Shown here piece after piece: positions 1 through 6,365 of a stretch of 6,968 bases of DNA. Position numbers and translations under genes: made by a program. The stretch is from Hyphomicrobiales bacterium (GTDB lineage Bacteria > Pseudomonadota > Alphaproteobacteria > Rhizobiales > Aestuariivirgaceae), in assembly GCA_026996935.1 (NCBI GenBank), contig JALWJW010000072.1, positions 1 to 6,968 on the forward strand, in the 5' to 3' direction. Below the pieces are notes generated by a model. That model worked only from the letters and a program-made list of their open reading frames with translations. It had not been told where the DNA came from and did no database searches. Each line of letters starts with the position of its first letter. The first letter of the stretch is position 1.

Positions 1-606
1 TTTGTGTTTTTGTTTTATGTAATTTCTTCATGGGTCAACCATGATCATTTTGAAACAACGCATGTTAATCCATCCTGGTTTATTCCTGCTGTTGGTAATG
101 TTGTTGTGCCTATAGCTGGATTTCCCCTTGGCTATGTGGAAATATCATGGTTGTTCTTTTCCATCGGTATTTTGTTTTGGATTATTTTGTTGACCATCGT
201 TTTTAATCGGATTTTGTTTCACAATCCGATTCCGCCAAAACTTTTGCCTACAATGGCTATTTTGATAGCACCTCCGGCTGTTGGCTTTGTGGCCTATACG
301 CAAATGGTGGGTGGGTTAAACCATTTTGGTCACTTTTTATACGGCGCGGCTTTGTTCTTTACACTGTTTATTGCAACGCAAATTCCCAAGTTCTTAAAGC
401 TGCCGTTCTTTTTGTCTTGGTGGGCTTATTCTTTCCCATTTGCTTCGATGACAATCGCGACATTTATTATGTTTGAACAAACCAAAGTCACAGGATACCT
501 TTACGGTTCGCAAGTCATGCTGGTGGTTTTAAGCCTGTTGTTAGCGTTCTTATCGTTTAAGACTATCATGGCTGTCATTAACGGGAAAATTTGCCTGCCT
601 GACTAA
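1..606 (+). CDS. SLAC1/TehA-family anion channel, C-terminal part (5' end outside window)
   Basis: The frame is open from base 1 to the TAA at 604-606, giving 201 codons. Family members run to roughly 320 residues with ten membrane helices, so the first third or more lies upstream, and the GTG at base 4 is not the start. The product resembles the SLAC1/TehA (TDT) family of inner-membrane channels and carriers for small anions and dicarboxylates. Support comes from the HVNPSWFIPAVGNVVVPIAG stretch near residue 20, a typical family motif, and the SWWAYSFPFA stretch near residue 140. About five hydrophobic helices follow, near residues 48-70, 78-98, 109-127, 132-155 and 165-188. The transported ion cannot be read from the sequence; older annotations often say 'tellurite resistance', which is not supported here. 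The gap of more than 260 bases to the next gene suggests a separate transcription unit. Confidence 0.85.
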   Translation, partial: FVFLFYVISSWVNHDHFETTHVNPSWFIPAVGNVVVPIAGFPLGYVEISWLFFSIGILFWIILLTIVFNRILFHNPIPPKLLPTMAILIAPPAVGFVAYTQMVGGLNHFGHFLYGAALFFTLFIATQIPKFLKLPFFLSWWAYSFPFASMTIATFIMFEQTKVTGYLYGSQVMLVVLSLLLAFLSFKTIMAVINGKICLPD

Positions 607-631
607 TCGTCCCGTGCTTTTGAGGCCTGTG

Positions 632-661
632 GTTGGTTGGGAACAAACAATGGTTTTTTTT
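632..661 (+). terminator. Possible weak intrinsic terminator after the anion channel gene
   Basis: GTTGGTT (632-638) can pair with AACAAAC (642-648) around a GGG loop, with one G-A mismatch in the middle. A run of eight T's follows at 654-661 after a five-base gap. The T-run and position about 25 bases past the stop codon fit an intrinsic terminator, but the stem is short, A/T-rich and mismatched, so it may be weak or coincidental. Confidence 0.3.
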
Positions 662-714
662 GACCAAATGGTTGAAGTAGTTCATTTGTTTTGCTGCTTT
701 ATCACATAGTCTAA

Positions 715-744
715 TTGCTCATACCTATGCGAGTTTCGTAATGT
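715..744 (+). promoter_or_regulatory. Tentative sigma70-like promoter for the transporter operon
   Basis: TTGCTC (715-720) and TAATGT (739-744) are separated by 18 bases and each matches the -35 and -10 consensus only in part. If used, the transcript would start near 750 and carry a leader of about 120 bases before the binding-protein gene. The 607-872 gap should hold the operon promoter, but the sequence alone does not single out this site. Confidence 0.2.
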
Positions 745-777
745 GTTAACGTATCCTAGAAAATGGGAGACATGGCG

Positions 778-798
778 TTGCGGCCCAGGGAGCTGCAA
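778..798 (+). promoter_or_regulatory. Imperfect dyad upstream of the binding-protein gene
   Basis: TTGCGGC (778-784) and GCTGCAA (792-798) are inverted repeats around a seven-base centre, with a single G-T position that would still pair as G-U in RNA. It lies 74 bases before the start codon and could be an operator half-site pair or a hairpin in the leader. No T-run follows, so it is not a terminator. No known regulator site is recognised. Confidence 0.22.
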
Positions 799-872
799 AT
801 GATTTTTGTACGGATTAAGTAATTCGTTAAAAAAGGTCAGTCTCCAGCGCAAAAGGTGAGGAAGGAAACCTA

Positions 873-2222
873 ATGAGCATTAATGATTTTAAACTAGACC
901 GTCGTCTGCTGATGAAAAGCGGGCTTATTGGTGGAGCTGCACTTGCAACGCCAATGCACTTTATTAAGGACGCCCATGCTGAAGACTTTTGTAATATGCC
1001 GAAAGGCAAGTCTGTAACGCTTGGTTTTAACGTGCCGCAAACCGGTGCGTATGCGGATGAAGGTGCAGATGAATTGCGCGCCTTTAAACTTGCGGTCAAA
1101 CACCTTAATGGTGAAGGCGATGGCGGCATGATTAACACATTTAAACCATCATCGCTTAAAGGCAATGGTATTTTGGGCAAAAAGGTTGAGTTTGTAACAG
1201 GCGATACGCAAACCAAATCCGATGCGGCTCGTGCATCTGCAAAACGTATGATTGAAAAAGACGGCGCTATCATGATTTCAGGTGGCTCTTCATCTGGTGT
1301 TGCGATTGCGGTGCAGGGACTATGTCAAGAAGCTGGCGTGATTTTCATGGCCGGTTTGACACACTCAAATGACACAACCGGTAAAGACAAGCGAGCTAAT
1401 GGCTTCCGTCATTTCTTTAATACGCACATGTCTGGTGCTGCACTTGGACCTGTTCTTGAAAAAGAATACGGTAAAGACCGTAAGGCTTATCACCTGACCG
1501 CTGATTACACATGGGGTTGGAGTCAAGAAAAGTCTATGCGTCAGGCAACAGAATCACGTGGCTGGAAAACTGTGGCTGCTGTTAAAACACCGGTTGGCGC
1601 GGGTGACTTTTCACAATATATTACGCCTGTGTTGAACTCTGGTGCTGACGTATTGATTCTTAACCACTACGGTAAAGATATGGTCAACTCTTTGACGCAA
1701 GCGGTTCAGTTTGGTCTTCGTGATAAGCAAGTGAACGGCAAGAACTTTGAAATTGTTGTGCCGCTATTCTCACGCTTGATGGCACAAGGTGCCGGTGATG
1801 CGATTAAAGGCATCTTTGGCTCTACAAACTGGAACTGGTCACTTAAAGATGCCGCTTCTCAAGCTTTCGTTAAAAGCTTTGGCGCAGAGTATGGCGCTCC
1901 TCCTTCAATGGCGGCTCACACCTGTTATGTTCAAACATTGCTTTATGCAAATGCTTGTGAAATGGGCGGTACATTCTCCCCAACCGGCGTTGTTAAATCA
2001 TTGGAAGGCTTTAAATTTGATGGTCTTGGCAATGGTCCAACTGAATATCGCGCTGAAGATCACCAGTGCTTTAAAGATGTTCTTGTTGTGCAAGGTAATG
2101 AAAAACCAACATCTAAATTTGACTTGTTGAGCGTTGTGGAAGTTACACCACGTTCTAAAGTTGAGTATGATGCAAAAATGCTTGGCGGATCACTTGGTCC
2201 GGTTAACGCAAAACCTTGCTAA
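873..2222 (+). CDS. Tat-exported periplasmic solute-binding protein of a Liv-type ABC importer
   Basis: This 449-residue protein belongs to the type I periplasmic binding proteins (LivJ-like, Peripla_BP_6). It would bind a small solute, perhaps an amino acid or amide, and hand it to the permeases encoded downstream. The N-terminus carries a twin-arginine signal: DRRLLMK at residues 9-15, a hydrophobic stretch at 18-31, and a likely cut after AHA at 34-36. The mature protein starts with a beta strand and QTG turn (VTLGFNVPQTG, 48-58) usual for the family. Compared with LivJ it has an extra segment at about residues 81-100 before the GKKVEFV strand. Cysteines stand at 40, 151, 351, 362, 399 and the last residue, 449. 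The start is set by GAGGAAGGA (858-866), six bases before the ATG. From memory it resembles an uncharacterised alphaproteobacterial subfamily; the substrate is unknown. Being first in the operon and followed by a stem-loop fits higher expression than the membrane parts. Confidence 0.9.
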   Translation: MSINDFKLDRRLLMKSGLIGGAALATPMHFIKDAHAEDFCNMPKGKSVTLGFNVPQTGAYADEGADELRAFKLAVKHLNGEGDGGMINTFKPSSLKGNGILGKKVEFVTGDTQTKSDAARASAKRMIEKDGAIMISGGSSSGVAIAVQGLCQEAGVIFMAGLTHSNDTTGKDKRANGFRHFFNTHMSGAALGPVLEKEYGKDRKAYHLTADYTWGWSQEKSMRQATESRGWKTVAAVKTPVGAGDFSQYITPVLNSGADVLILNHYGKDMVNSLTQAVQFGLRDKQVNGKNFEIVVPLFSRLMAQGAGDAIKGIFGSTNWNWSLKDAASQAFVKSFGAEYGAPPSMAAHTCYVQTLLYANACEMGGTFSPTGVVKSLEGFKFDGLGNGPTEYRAEDHQCFKDVLVVQGNEKPTSKFDLLSVVEVTPRSKVEYDAKMLGGSLGPVNAKPC

Positions 2223-2258
2223 ATATCAGCTTGGCTGAACACTTATAAACATATATTT

Positions 2259-2292
2259 ATCTGGTCATCCTTTACTTACTGGATGACCAGAT
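2259..2292 (+). promoter_or_regulatory. Perfect 12-bp stem-loop between binding-protein gene and livH
   Basis: ATCTGGTCATCC (2259-2270) and GGATGACCAGAT (2281-2292) are exact inverted repeats around the loop TTTACTTACT. The hairpin lies 36 bases after the binding-protein stop codon and 51 bases before the livH start. The bases that follow (TACTATCTTATTCC) are not a clean T-run, so it is not a standard intrinsic terminator. In many binding-protein-dependent operons a hairpin here protects the upstream mRNA from 3' exonucleases or reduces read-through, so more binding protein than permease is made. That role is inferred here; the inverted repeat itself is plain. Confidence 0.6.
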
Positions 2293-2343
2293 TACTATCT
2301 TATTCCACAAGACTAATACTAACAGGAGCGGTGGTACTGGCTG

Positions 2344-3369
2344 ATGGATGCCATTTTTTTACAAATTTTAAATGGGCTTGATAAGGGTGGGGCATATGCA
2401 CTTATTGCGCTTGGGTTGACATTGGCGTTTGGCACGCTTGGTGTTGTAAATTTCGCGCATGGTGCGCTATTTATGTTGGGGGCCTTCTGTACAGTTGGTT
2501 TCAATAAAATATTGACGCTTGAAAAAGTCGCTCTTGACCCTACTAAAATGACAGCCTGGGGAACGCCACTGGAGGTTAGAACGCCGTATGTGGAAACATG
2601 GTTTGGTGATTTTGGGGCATTTCTGGTTGATTACTCGGTGCCGGTTTCGCTTATTGTGGTGATCCCGTTGATGCTGCTCGTCGGTATTGCAATGGAACGC
2701 GGGCTCATTCGGCATTTTTACAAACGCCCCCACGCGGACCAGATTTTGGTTACGTTTGGTTTGGCTATTGTTTTGCAAGAGCTAATAAAACACTATTTCG
2801 GGGCTAATCCTATTCCACAATCTGTCCCGGAAATCGTTTCTGGCAGCGCAAATATTGGCTCATGGTTCGGGCTTGGTGATAGTCTGGTTTATCCATGGTG
2901 GCGTTTGGTTTATTTCGGTTTTTCCGCTGTTGTTATTTTTTCTGTGTTTGCTTTCTTGAAATTTACAACATTTGGCATGGTTGTCCGTGCAGGTATGTTT
3001 GATCGAGAGCAGGTATCTATGCTTGGGATCAATATTGAAAAACGATTTACTATCGTATTTGGCCTGGCAGCGGTTGTGGCTGGCGTGGCTGGTGCCATGT
3101 ATACGCCAATTTTGCCGCCTGATTATCACATAGGCATGGAGTTTTTAGTGCTTTCATTTGTTGTTGTGGTTGTTGGTGGTATGGGGTCATTGGGTGGTGC
3201 TGTAACGGCTGGTTTCCTGCTTGGGATTTTACAATCGTTTTCGTCAATGAATGAAATTAAAAGCATTCTCCCGGGGATTGATCAGATTATTATTTATCTT
3301 GTTGCCGTGGTTGTTTTACTTGCAATGCCTCGTGGCCTTATGGGTCGCAAGGGCGTGATGGAGGATTAA
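2344..3369 (+). CDS. livH: LivH-like permease of the Liv-type ABC importer
   Basis: This 341-residue inner-membrane protein is one half of the translocation channel. The N-terminal LNGLDKGGAYALIALGLTL (residues 9-27) and NFAHGALFMLGA (36-47) are hallmarks of LivH. The segment VVRAGMFDREQVSMLGIN (213-230) is the cytoplasmic coupling loop that contacts an ATPase, and GGMGSLGGAVTAG (278-290) is a conserved late-helix motif. A stretch of about 40 residues (55-96) between the first helices is more polar and longer than I expect for LivH of E. coli type. The ATG at 2344 is preceded by AGGAG (2324-2328), which is rather far away at 15 bases, and by GGTGG (2330-2334) at nine bases; initiation may be modest. 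The family start pattern supports this ATG. The gene ends four bases before the next start, so the two are probably translationally coupled. The gene symbol reflects family, not proven leucine transport. Confidence 0.9.
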   Translation: MDAIFLQILNGLDKGGAYALIALGLTLAFGTLGVVNFAHGALFMLGAFCTVGFNKILTLEKVALDPTKMTAWGTPLEVRTPYVETWFGDFGAFLVDYSVPVSLIVVIPLMLLVGIAMERGLIRHFYKRPHADQILVTFGLAIVLQELIKHYFGANPIPQSVPEIVSGSANIGSWFGLGDSLVYPWWRLVYFGFSAVVIFSVFAFLKFTTFGMVVRAGMFDREQVSMLGINIEKRFTIVFGLAAVVAGVAGAMYTPILPPDYHIGMEFLVLSFVVVVVGGMGSLGGAVTAGFLLGILQSFSSMNEIKSILPGIDQIIIYLVAVVVLLAMPRGLMGRKGVMED

Positions 3370-3373
3370 GGCG

Positions 3374-4564
3374 ATGAACCAGGGTTCTCTTTTTAAAGAC
3401 TTGATGTTGTTTTTGGTTTTTGCAGGTGTGGTTCTTGCCGCCCCTGTATTATTGGCGCCATTGGGAGCCAATTATCCAGATCTACTGCAAAAGTTTGCAA
3501 TTTTCGGCATCTTTGCCATTGGTTTTAATATCCTGTTTGGATTGACCGGGTATTTGTCTTTTGGTCATGCGGCGTTCTTAGGGGTTGGGTCTTATGCATC
3601 TGTGTGGGTGTTTAAACTTTTATCGATGAATGTGATTCCAGCCGTTATTTTCTCTGTCATAGTGTCTGGGTTATTTGCCTTTTTAATTGGGTTTGTATCT
3701 TTAAGACGATCAGGAATTTATTTCTCCATTCTCACGCTGGCGTTTGCTCAGATGTCATATAATTTGGCTTATTCAGTCCTGACGCCTATCACCAATGGTG
3801 AAACTGGTCTGCAGATTCGACAATTGGCGCCAAGTGACCGTGCTGCTGATTATGTGTTGAATTTACGCGATGAAGATTTGCGAATTCTTGATCAGGCATT
3901 TGGTGTGGTTGAACATGGAATTCCGATTACCAATTTATTTGGTATTAAAATGAGCGGCTATCCCGGGTTTTATTTTTGCGCTGTGTTATTGATTTTGGCT
4001 TTTGGTTTGTCAATTCTTATTGCACGCTCAAACTTTGGGATGATGTTAAAGGCCATTAAATCGAACCAGAACAGACTGAGCTATACGGGAATTAATACAC
4101 GGCCATATCTTATTGCTGCATTTGTTATTTCTGGAATGTTTGCCGGATTGTCAGGTTCGCTACTTGCTGTCACAGATCCGTTGGCAGGGGCGGAGCGGAT
4201 GCAATGGACCGCGTCAGGCGAGGTGGTTTTGATGACCATTCTTGGTGGCGCCGGGACGTTGGTTGGGCCTGTATTGGGGGCGACGCTGATTAAGTTTTTT
4301 GAAAACATTTTCTCGGCAATCAATGACAATGTTCTGCAGGGGGTTTATTCCTTTTTACCTGATGGTTTGAGAGAGGCTGCTGTTGCTGTTTCCGGCTTGT
4401 TTGTAGGAAGCGGCTGGCACCTGACCTTAGGTTTGTTGTTTATGATTATCGTTATTTTCCTTCCTGGAGGATTGATGCAAGGGTTTGAATTGATTACAGG
4501 TCGCTTTAAACGCAAGGCGAAAGCTGAAACACCTTCACAACAATCCAAACAACCGGCGGAGTAG
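3374..4564 (+). CDS. livM: LivM-like permease of the Liv-type ABC importer
   Basis: This 396-residue inner-membrane protein is the second channel subunit, pairing with the LivH-like protein. It shows the LivM signature GLTGYLSFGHAAFLGVGSYA at residues 56-75, LRRSGIYFSILTLAFAQM (110-127), the coupling loop around SNFGMMLKAIKSNQNRLSY (219-237) and GGAGTLVGPVLGA (291-303). A polar external loop spans about residues 138-190, and another extra segment lies at about 305-348 before the last helix. The C-terminus (377-396) is a charged, Gln-rich cytoplasmic tail. The start is supported by GGAGG (3360-3364), nine bases upstream and inside the end of livH. The stop codon overlaps the Shine-Dalgarno of livG. 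Confidence 0.9.
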   Translation: MNQGSLFKDLMLFLVFAGVVLAAPVLLAPLGANYPDLLQKFAIFGIFAIGFNILFGLTGYLSFGHAAFLGVGSYASVWVFKLLSMNVIPAVIFSVIVSGLFAFLIGFVSLRRSGIYFSILTLAFAQMSYNLAYSVLTPITNGETGLQIRQLAPSDRAADYVLNLRDEDLRILDQAFGVVEHGIPITNLFGIKMSGYPGFYFCAVLLILAFGLSILIARSNFGMMLKAIKSNQNRLSYTGINTRPYLIAAFVISGMFAGLSGSLLAVTDPLAGAERMQWTASGEVVLMTILGGAGTLVGPVLGATLIKFFENIFSAINDNVLQGVYSFLPDGLREAAVAVSGLFVGSGWHLTLGLLFMIIVIFLPGGLMQGFELITGRFKRKAKAETPSQQSKQPAE

Positions 4565-4575
4565 GGGCTTAATTG

Positions 4576-5337
4576 ATGGAAAATATTGTTCTCCACGTTA
4601 ATGACGTGCACAAGAGTTTTGCGGGTCTTCATGCGTTAAGTGATATAGATTTGTCTATTCGCGAAGATGAAACTCATGCGATTATCGGTCCAAATGGGGC
4701 GGGTAAATCCACGTTGCTCAATGTTTGCATTGGCCGCCTGAAACCTGACAGTGGTTCTGTTGTGTTTGATGGGGTGACTTTGACAGGTAAAAAGCCGCAT
4801 GAGATTAACCAGCTTGGCGTTGCGCGGGTTTTTCAAACTCCTGAAGTGTTTCCGGACTTAACAGCTATAGATAATGTTATGGTGCCAGCATTGGCCAAAC
4901 GTGATGGTGCGTTTAAGATGAGCCTTTTTAAGCGGTTGTCACGAGAAAAAGACCTGCGTGTTGAAGCTGAAAGGGTGTTGGAAGACCTGGGTATGGCTGA
5001 CCAGATGCAGCAGGTTGCCTCCGAGATGTCGCGCGGTAATAAACGCCGCCTGGAACTGGCCATGTCGCTGATTCAAAAACCTAGACTGTTATTGCTTGAT
5101 GAACCAACGGCCGGCATGGCCCGCCATGATACTAACGCAACAATTGATTTGCTTCAGAAAATTAAAGCGGGTGGGATAACAACGGTAATCATTGAGCATG
5201 ATATGCATGTTGTTTTCTCATTGGCAGATCGTATTTCTGTGCTTGCAGGGGGGCGGATTATTGCTCAAGGCACACCTGATGAAATTAAAGATAATCCAAA
5301 AGTTAAAGAAGCCTATTTAGGTGAGGAGCAGGTATGA
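4576..5337 (+). CDS. livG: LivG-like ATPase of the Liv-type ABC importer
   Basis: This 253-residue cytoplasmic protein is one of the two ATP-hydrolysing subunits. It has Walker A GPNGAGKS (38-45), the Q-loop glutamine in FQTPEVF (Q87), Walker B LLLLDEP (171-177) followed by TAGMARHDTN, and the switch histidine in IEHDM (H208). The ABC signature is atypical: MSRGNKRRLELA (151-162), where most LivG proteins have LSYGxQRxLEIA-like sequence. I recall similar SRGDKRRLE forms in alphaproteobacterial relatives, so it is probably a subfamily trait and not damage. The ATG at 4576 is preferred over the TTG at 4573 because AGGGG (4563-4567) lies eight bases before it and the protein then begins MENIVLHV as usual. 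The gene overlaps livF by four bases (ATGA). Confidence 0.92.
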   Translation: MENIVLHVNDVHKSFAGLHALSDIDLSIREDETHAIIGPNGAGKSTLLNVCIGRLKPDSGSVVFDGVTLTGKKPHEINQLGVARVFQTPEVFPDLTAIDNVMVPALAKRDGAFKMSLFKRLSREKDLRVEAERVLEDLGMADQMQQVASEMSRGNKRRLELAMSLIQKPRLLLLDEPTAGMARHDTNATIDLLQKIKAGGITTVIIEHDMHVVFSLADRISVLAGGRIIAQGTPDEIKDNPKVKEAYLGEEQV

Positions 5338-6089
5338 ATTCTGTTGCTGAAGAAATTAATGTGGACTCTGATGAGGAAAAAGCTCCAGCGTATTTTTCTT
5401 GTAAGAATGTAAACGCTTATTATGGCGACAGCTATATTGTTCAAGATGTTTCTTTTGATGTGGCCGAAGGTGAAATTCTTGCTCTTTTAGGGCGTAATGG
5501 AGCGGGCAAAACGTCGACTTTACGTGCAATTGCAAGGGCAAGTGAACCAGAAATGCGCGGTGGAGAAGTTTGGCTTGCCGGTCAGGCTCTACACGAAATG
5601 GCATCACATGAAGCTGCATTAGCAGGGGTGCAGCTTGTTCAGGAAGATCGTTGTATCATTCAGGGGCTAAGCGTGGAAGAAAACCTTGAGCTTGCAACTA
5701 TCGCCGGTGATTCGGGGTGGGAGTTTGAGCGTATTTATCAGTTGTTTCCCCGGTTGAAGGAGCGGCGTAAACAAGAAGGTACGACACTTTCTGGTGGTGA
5801 GCAGCAAATGCTGGCAATAGCACGGGCGCTGGCGCGTGATATTAAGCTTTTACTATTGGATGAGCCTTATGAAGGTCTTGCACCGGTTGTGCGTCACGAT
5901 ATCGAAAAGGCATTGCTTGAGGTACGAGCCGCGGGCATTACTACAATTATTGTGGAGCAAAATGCTGTTGCAGCTTTAAAACTTTCCGATAAAGCCGTTA
6001 TTCTCGATACAGGTGTAGTCGCATATCAAGGCACGGCAAATGACGTGCTGGAGAATGAACAGCTACGTCATGAGTATCTGGCAATTTAG
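5334..6089 (+). CDS. livF: LivF-like ATPase of the Liv-type ABC importer
   Basis: This 251-residue cytoplasmic protein is the second ATPase and the last gene of the operon. It has Walker A GRNGAGKT (53-60), ABC signature LSGGEQQ (152-158), Walker B LLLLDEP (172-178) followed by YEGLAP, and VEQN (207-210) where other ABC ATPases have the switch histidine. Gln-Asn at that place is normal for LivF. The Q-loop region reads VQEDRCIIQGLSVEEN (102-117), where LivF usually has VPEGR or VPQGR followed by IFP, so the loop is somewhat divergent. The first 20 residues (NSVAEEINVDSDEEKAPAY) are an acidic extension before the usual LivF start. The ATG is nevertheless likely because GAGGAG (5323-5328) lies five bases upstream and the ATGA overlap with livG fits coupling. 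A terminator follows 83 bases after the stop. Confidence 0.92.
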   Translation: MNSVAEEINVDSDEEKAPAYFSCKNVNAYYGDSYIVQDVSFDVAEGEILALLGRNGAGKTSTLRAIARASEPEMRGGEVWLAGQALHEMASHEAALAGVQLVQEDRCIIQGLSVEENLELATIAGDSGWEFERIYQLFPRLKERRKQEGTTLSGGEQQMLAIARALARDIKLLLLDEPYEGLAPVVRHDIEKALLEVRAAGITTIIVEQNAVAALKLSDKAVILDTGVVAYQGTANDVLENEQLRHEYLAI

Positions 6090-6172
6090 AGTAAGATACT
6101 TTGGAATGAATTTACTTGTGGAAACCTGGGCGGACTTGCATTGTAAAGCTAACCAGAGGTCAGTACCGAAAC

Positions 6173-6200
6173 GGGCTTTGTTTATACAGAGCCCTTTTTT
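6173..6200 (+). terminator. Intrinsic terminator of the transporter operon
   Basis: GGGCTTTG (6173-6180) pairs with CAGAGCCC (6187-6194) over eight positions, one of them G-U, around the loop TTTATA. Six T's follow immediately (6195-6200). The G/C-rich base of the stem next to a T-run is the standard rho-independent layout. It lies 83 bases after the livF stop and should end the operon transcript. Confidence 0.87.
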
Positions 6201-6223
6201 GCGCTGAACATTAAGCTCATAAA

Positions 6224-6249
6224 GTTTGTCATCATTTTATGATTCAAAC
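6224..6249. promoter_or_regulatory. 26-base inverted repeat, possible operator
   Basis: GTTTG (6224-6228) with ATCAT (6231-6235) mirrors ATGAT (6239-6243) with CAAAC (6245-6249), around a TTT centre. The arms are interrupted by TC on the left and one T on the right. It lies 75 bases before the orphan start codon at 6324 and contains TATGAT (6238-6243) and abuts TATATT (6252-6257), both -10-like. A regulator site at a promoter is plausible, but neither -10 candidate has a convincing -35 at the right distance. Confidence 0.3.
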
Positions 6250-6275
6250 GGTATATTTTAGTAAATTACGGTTTT

Positions 6276-6291
6276 GATGAATATCTTCATC
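6276..6291. promoter_or_regulatory. Short palindrome GATGAA-TATC-TTCATC
   Basis: GATGAA (6276-6281) and TTCATC (6286-6291) are perfect inverted repeats with a four-base centre. The site lies 32 bases upstream of the start codon at 6324, where an operator or leader hairpin could act. Six-base arms in A/T-rich DNA may arise by chance. Confidence 0.22.
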
Positions 6292-6323
6292 CAATACTGG
6301 TTACCGCTTTTGGGAGGTATAGG

Positions 6324-6365
6324 ATGATTTTTTTGAATTTTATTAATGCGCGACCTGAGACATAG
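6324..6365 (+). pseudogene. Start of an unknown gene, apparently cut by the IS insertion
   Basis: An ATG at 6324 follows GGGAGG (6312-6317) at six bases, one of the best Shine-Dalgarno sites in the window. The frame reads MIFLNFINARPET and stops at TAG 6363-6365. The last codons from about 6348 on fall in sequence I assign to the left end of the IS481-type element, so only some eight codons would be native. The rest of the gene would lie beyond the element, outside the window. The hydrophobic start (MIFLNFI) would fit a membrane or secreted protein but is too short to identify. Alternatives are a real short leader peptide or a chance ATG. Confidence 0.4.

Larger units (their letters stand above)
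6090..6323. other. Non-coding region after the transporter operon
   Basis: This stretch, together with the first part of the IS to 6424, makes 335 bases without an intact gene. Bases 6090-6172 show nothing recognisable. The operon terminator follows at 6173-6200. Bases 6201-6311 are A/T-rich and contain two inverted repeats, as expected for a promoter region of the broken reading frame at 6324. No RNA gene is recognised on either strand. Confidence 0.6.

Noticed and set aside
4..606. GTG at base 4 as the true start of the anion channel
   Set aside because: The frame is open to base 1, the protein would be far shorter than the family and would lack the first several helices, and no ribosome site can be seen. 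It is a gene cut by the window edge.
827..1273. Long reverse-strand open frame (148 codons) opposite the start of the binding-protein gene
   Set aside because: It lies opposite a confidently identified coding sequence with a clear signal peptide and ribosome site. Its own translation shows no family resemblance, so it is a by-product of codon use.
1789..2130. 113-codon frame in another + frame inside the binding-protein gene
   Set aside because: It is fully contained in the binding-protein gene and has no ribosome site of its own or recognisable product; its Leu/Met/Lys-rich translation is typical of a shifted reading.
873..6089. Assignment of the transporter as a urea (Urt) or proven leucine (Liv) system
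   Set aside because: No urease or nitrogen-control genes are nearby and the binding protein does not look like UrtA to me. The Liv symbols are kept for family membership only.
6224..6291. CRISPR or other repeat array in the A/T-rich spacer
   Set aside because: The two palindromes differ from each other and no unit recurs at regular spacing.
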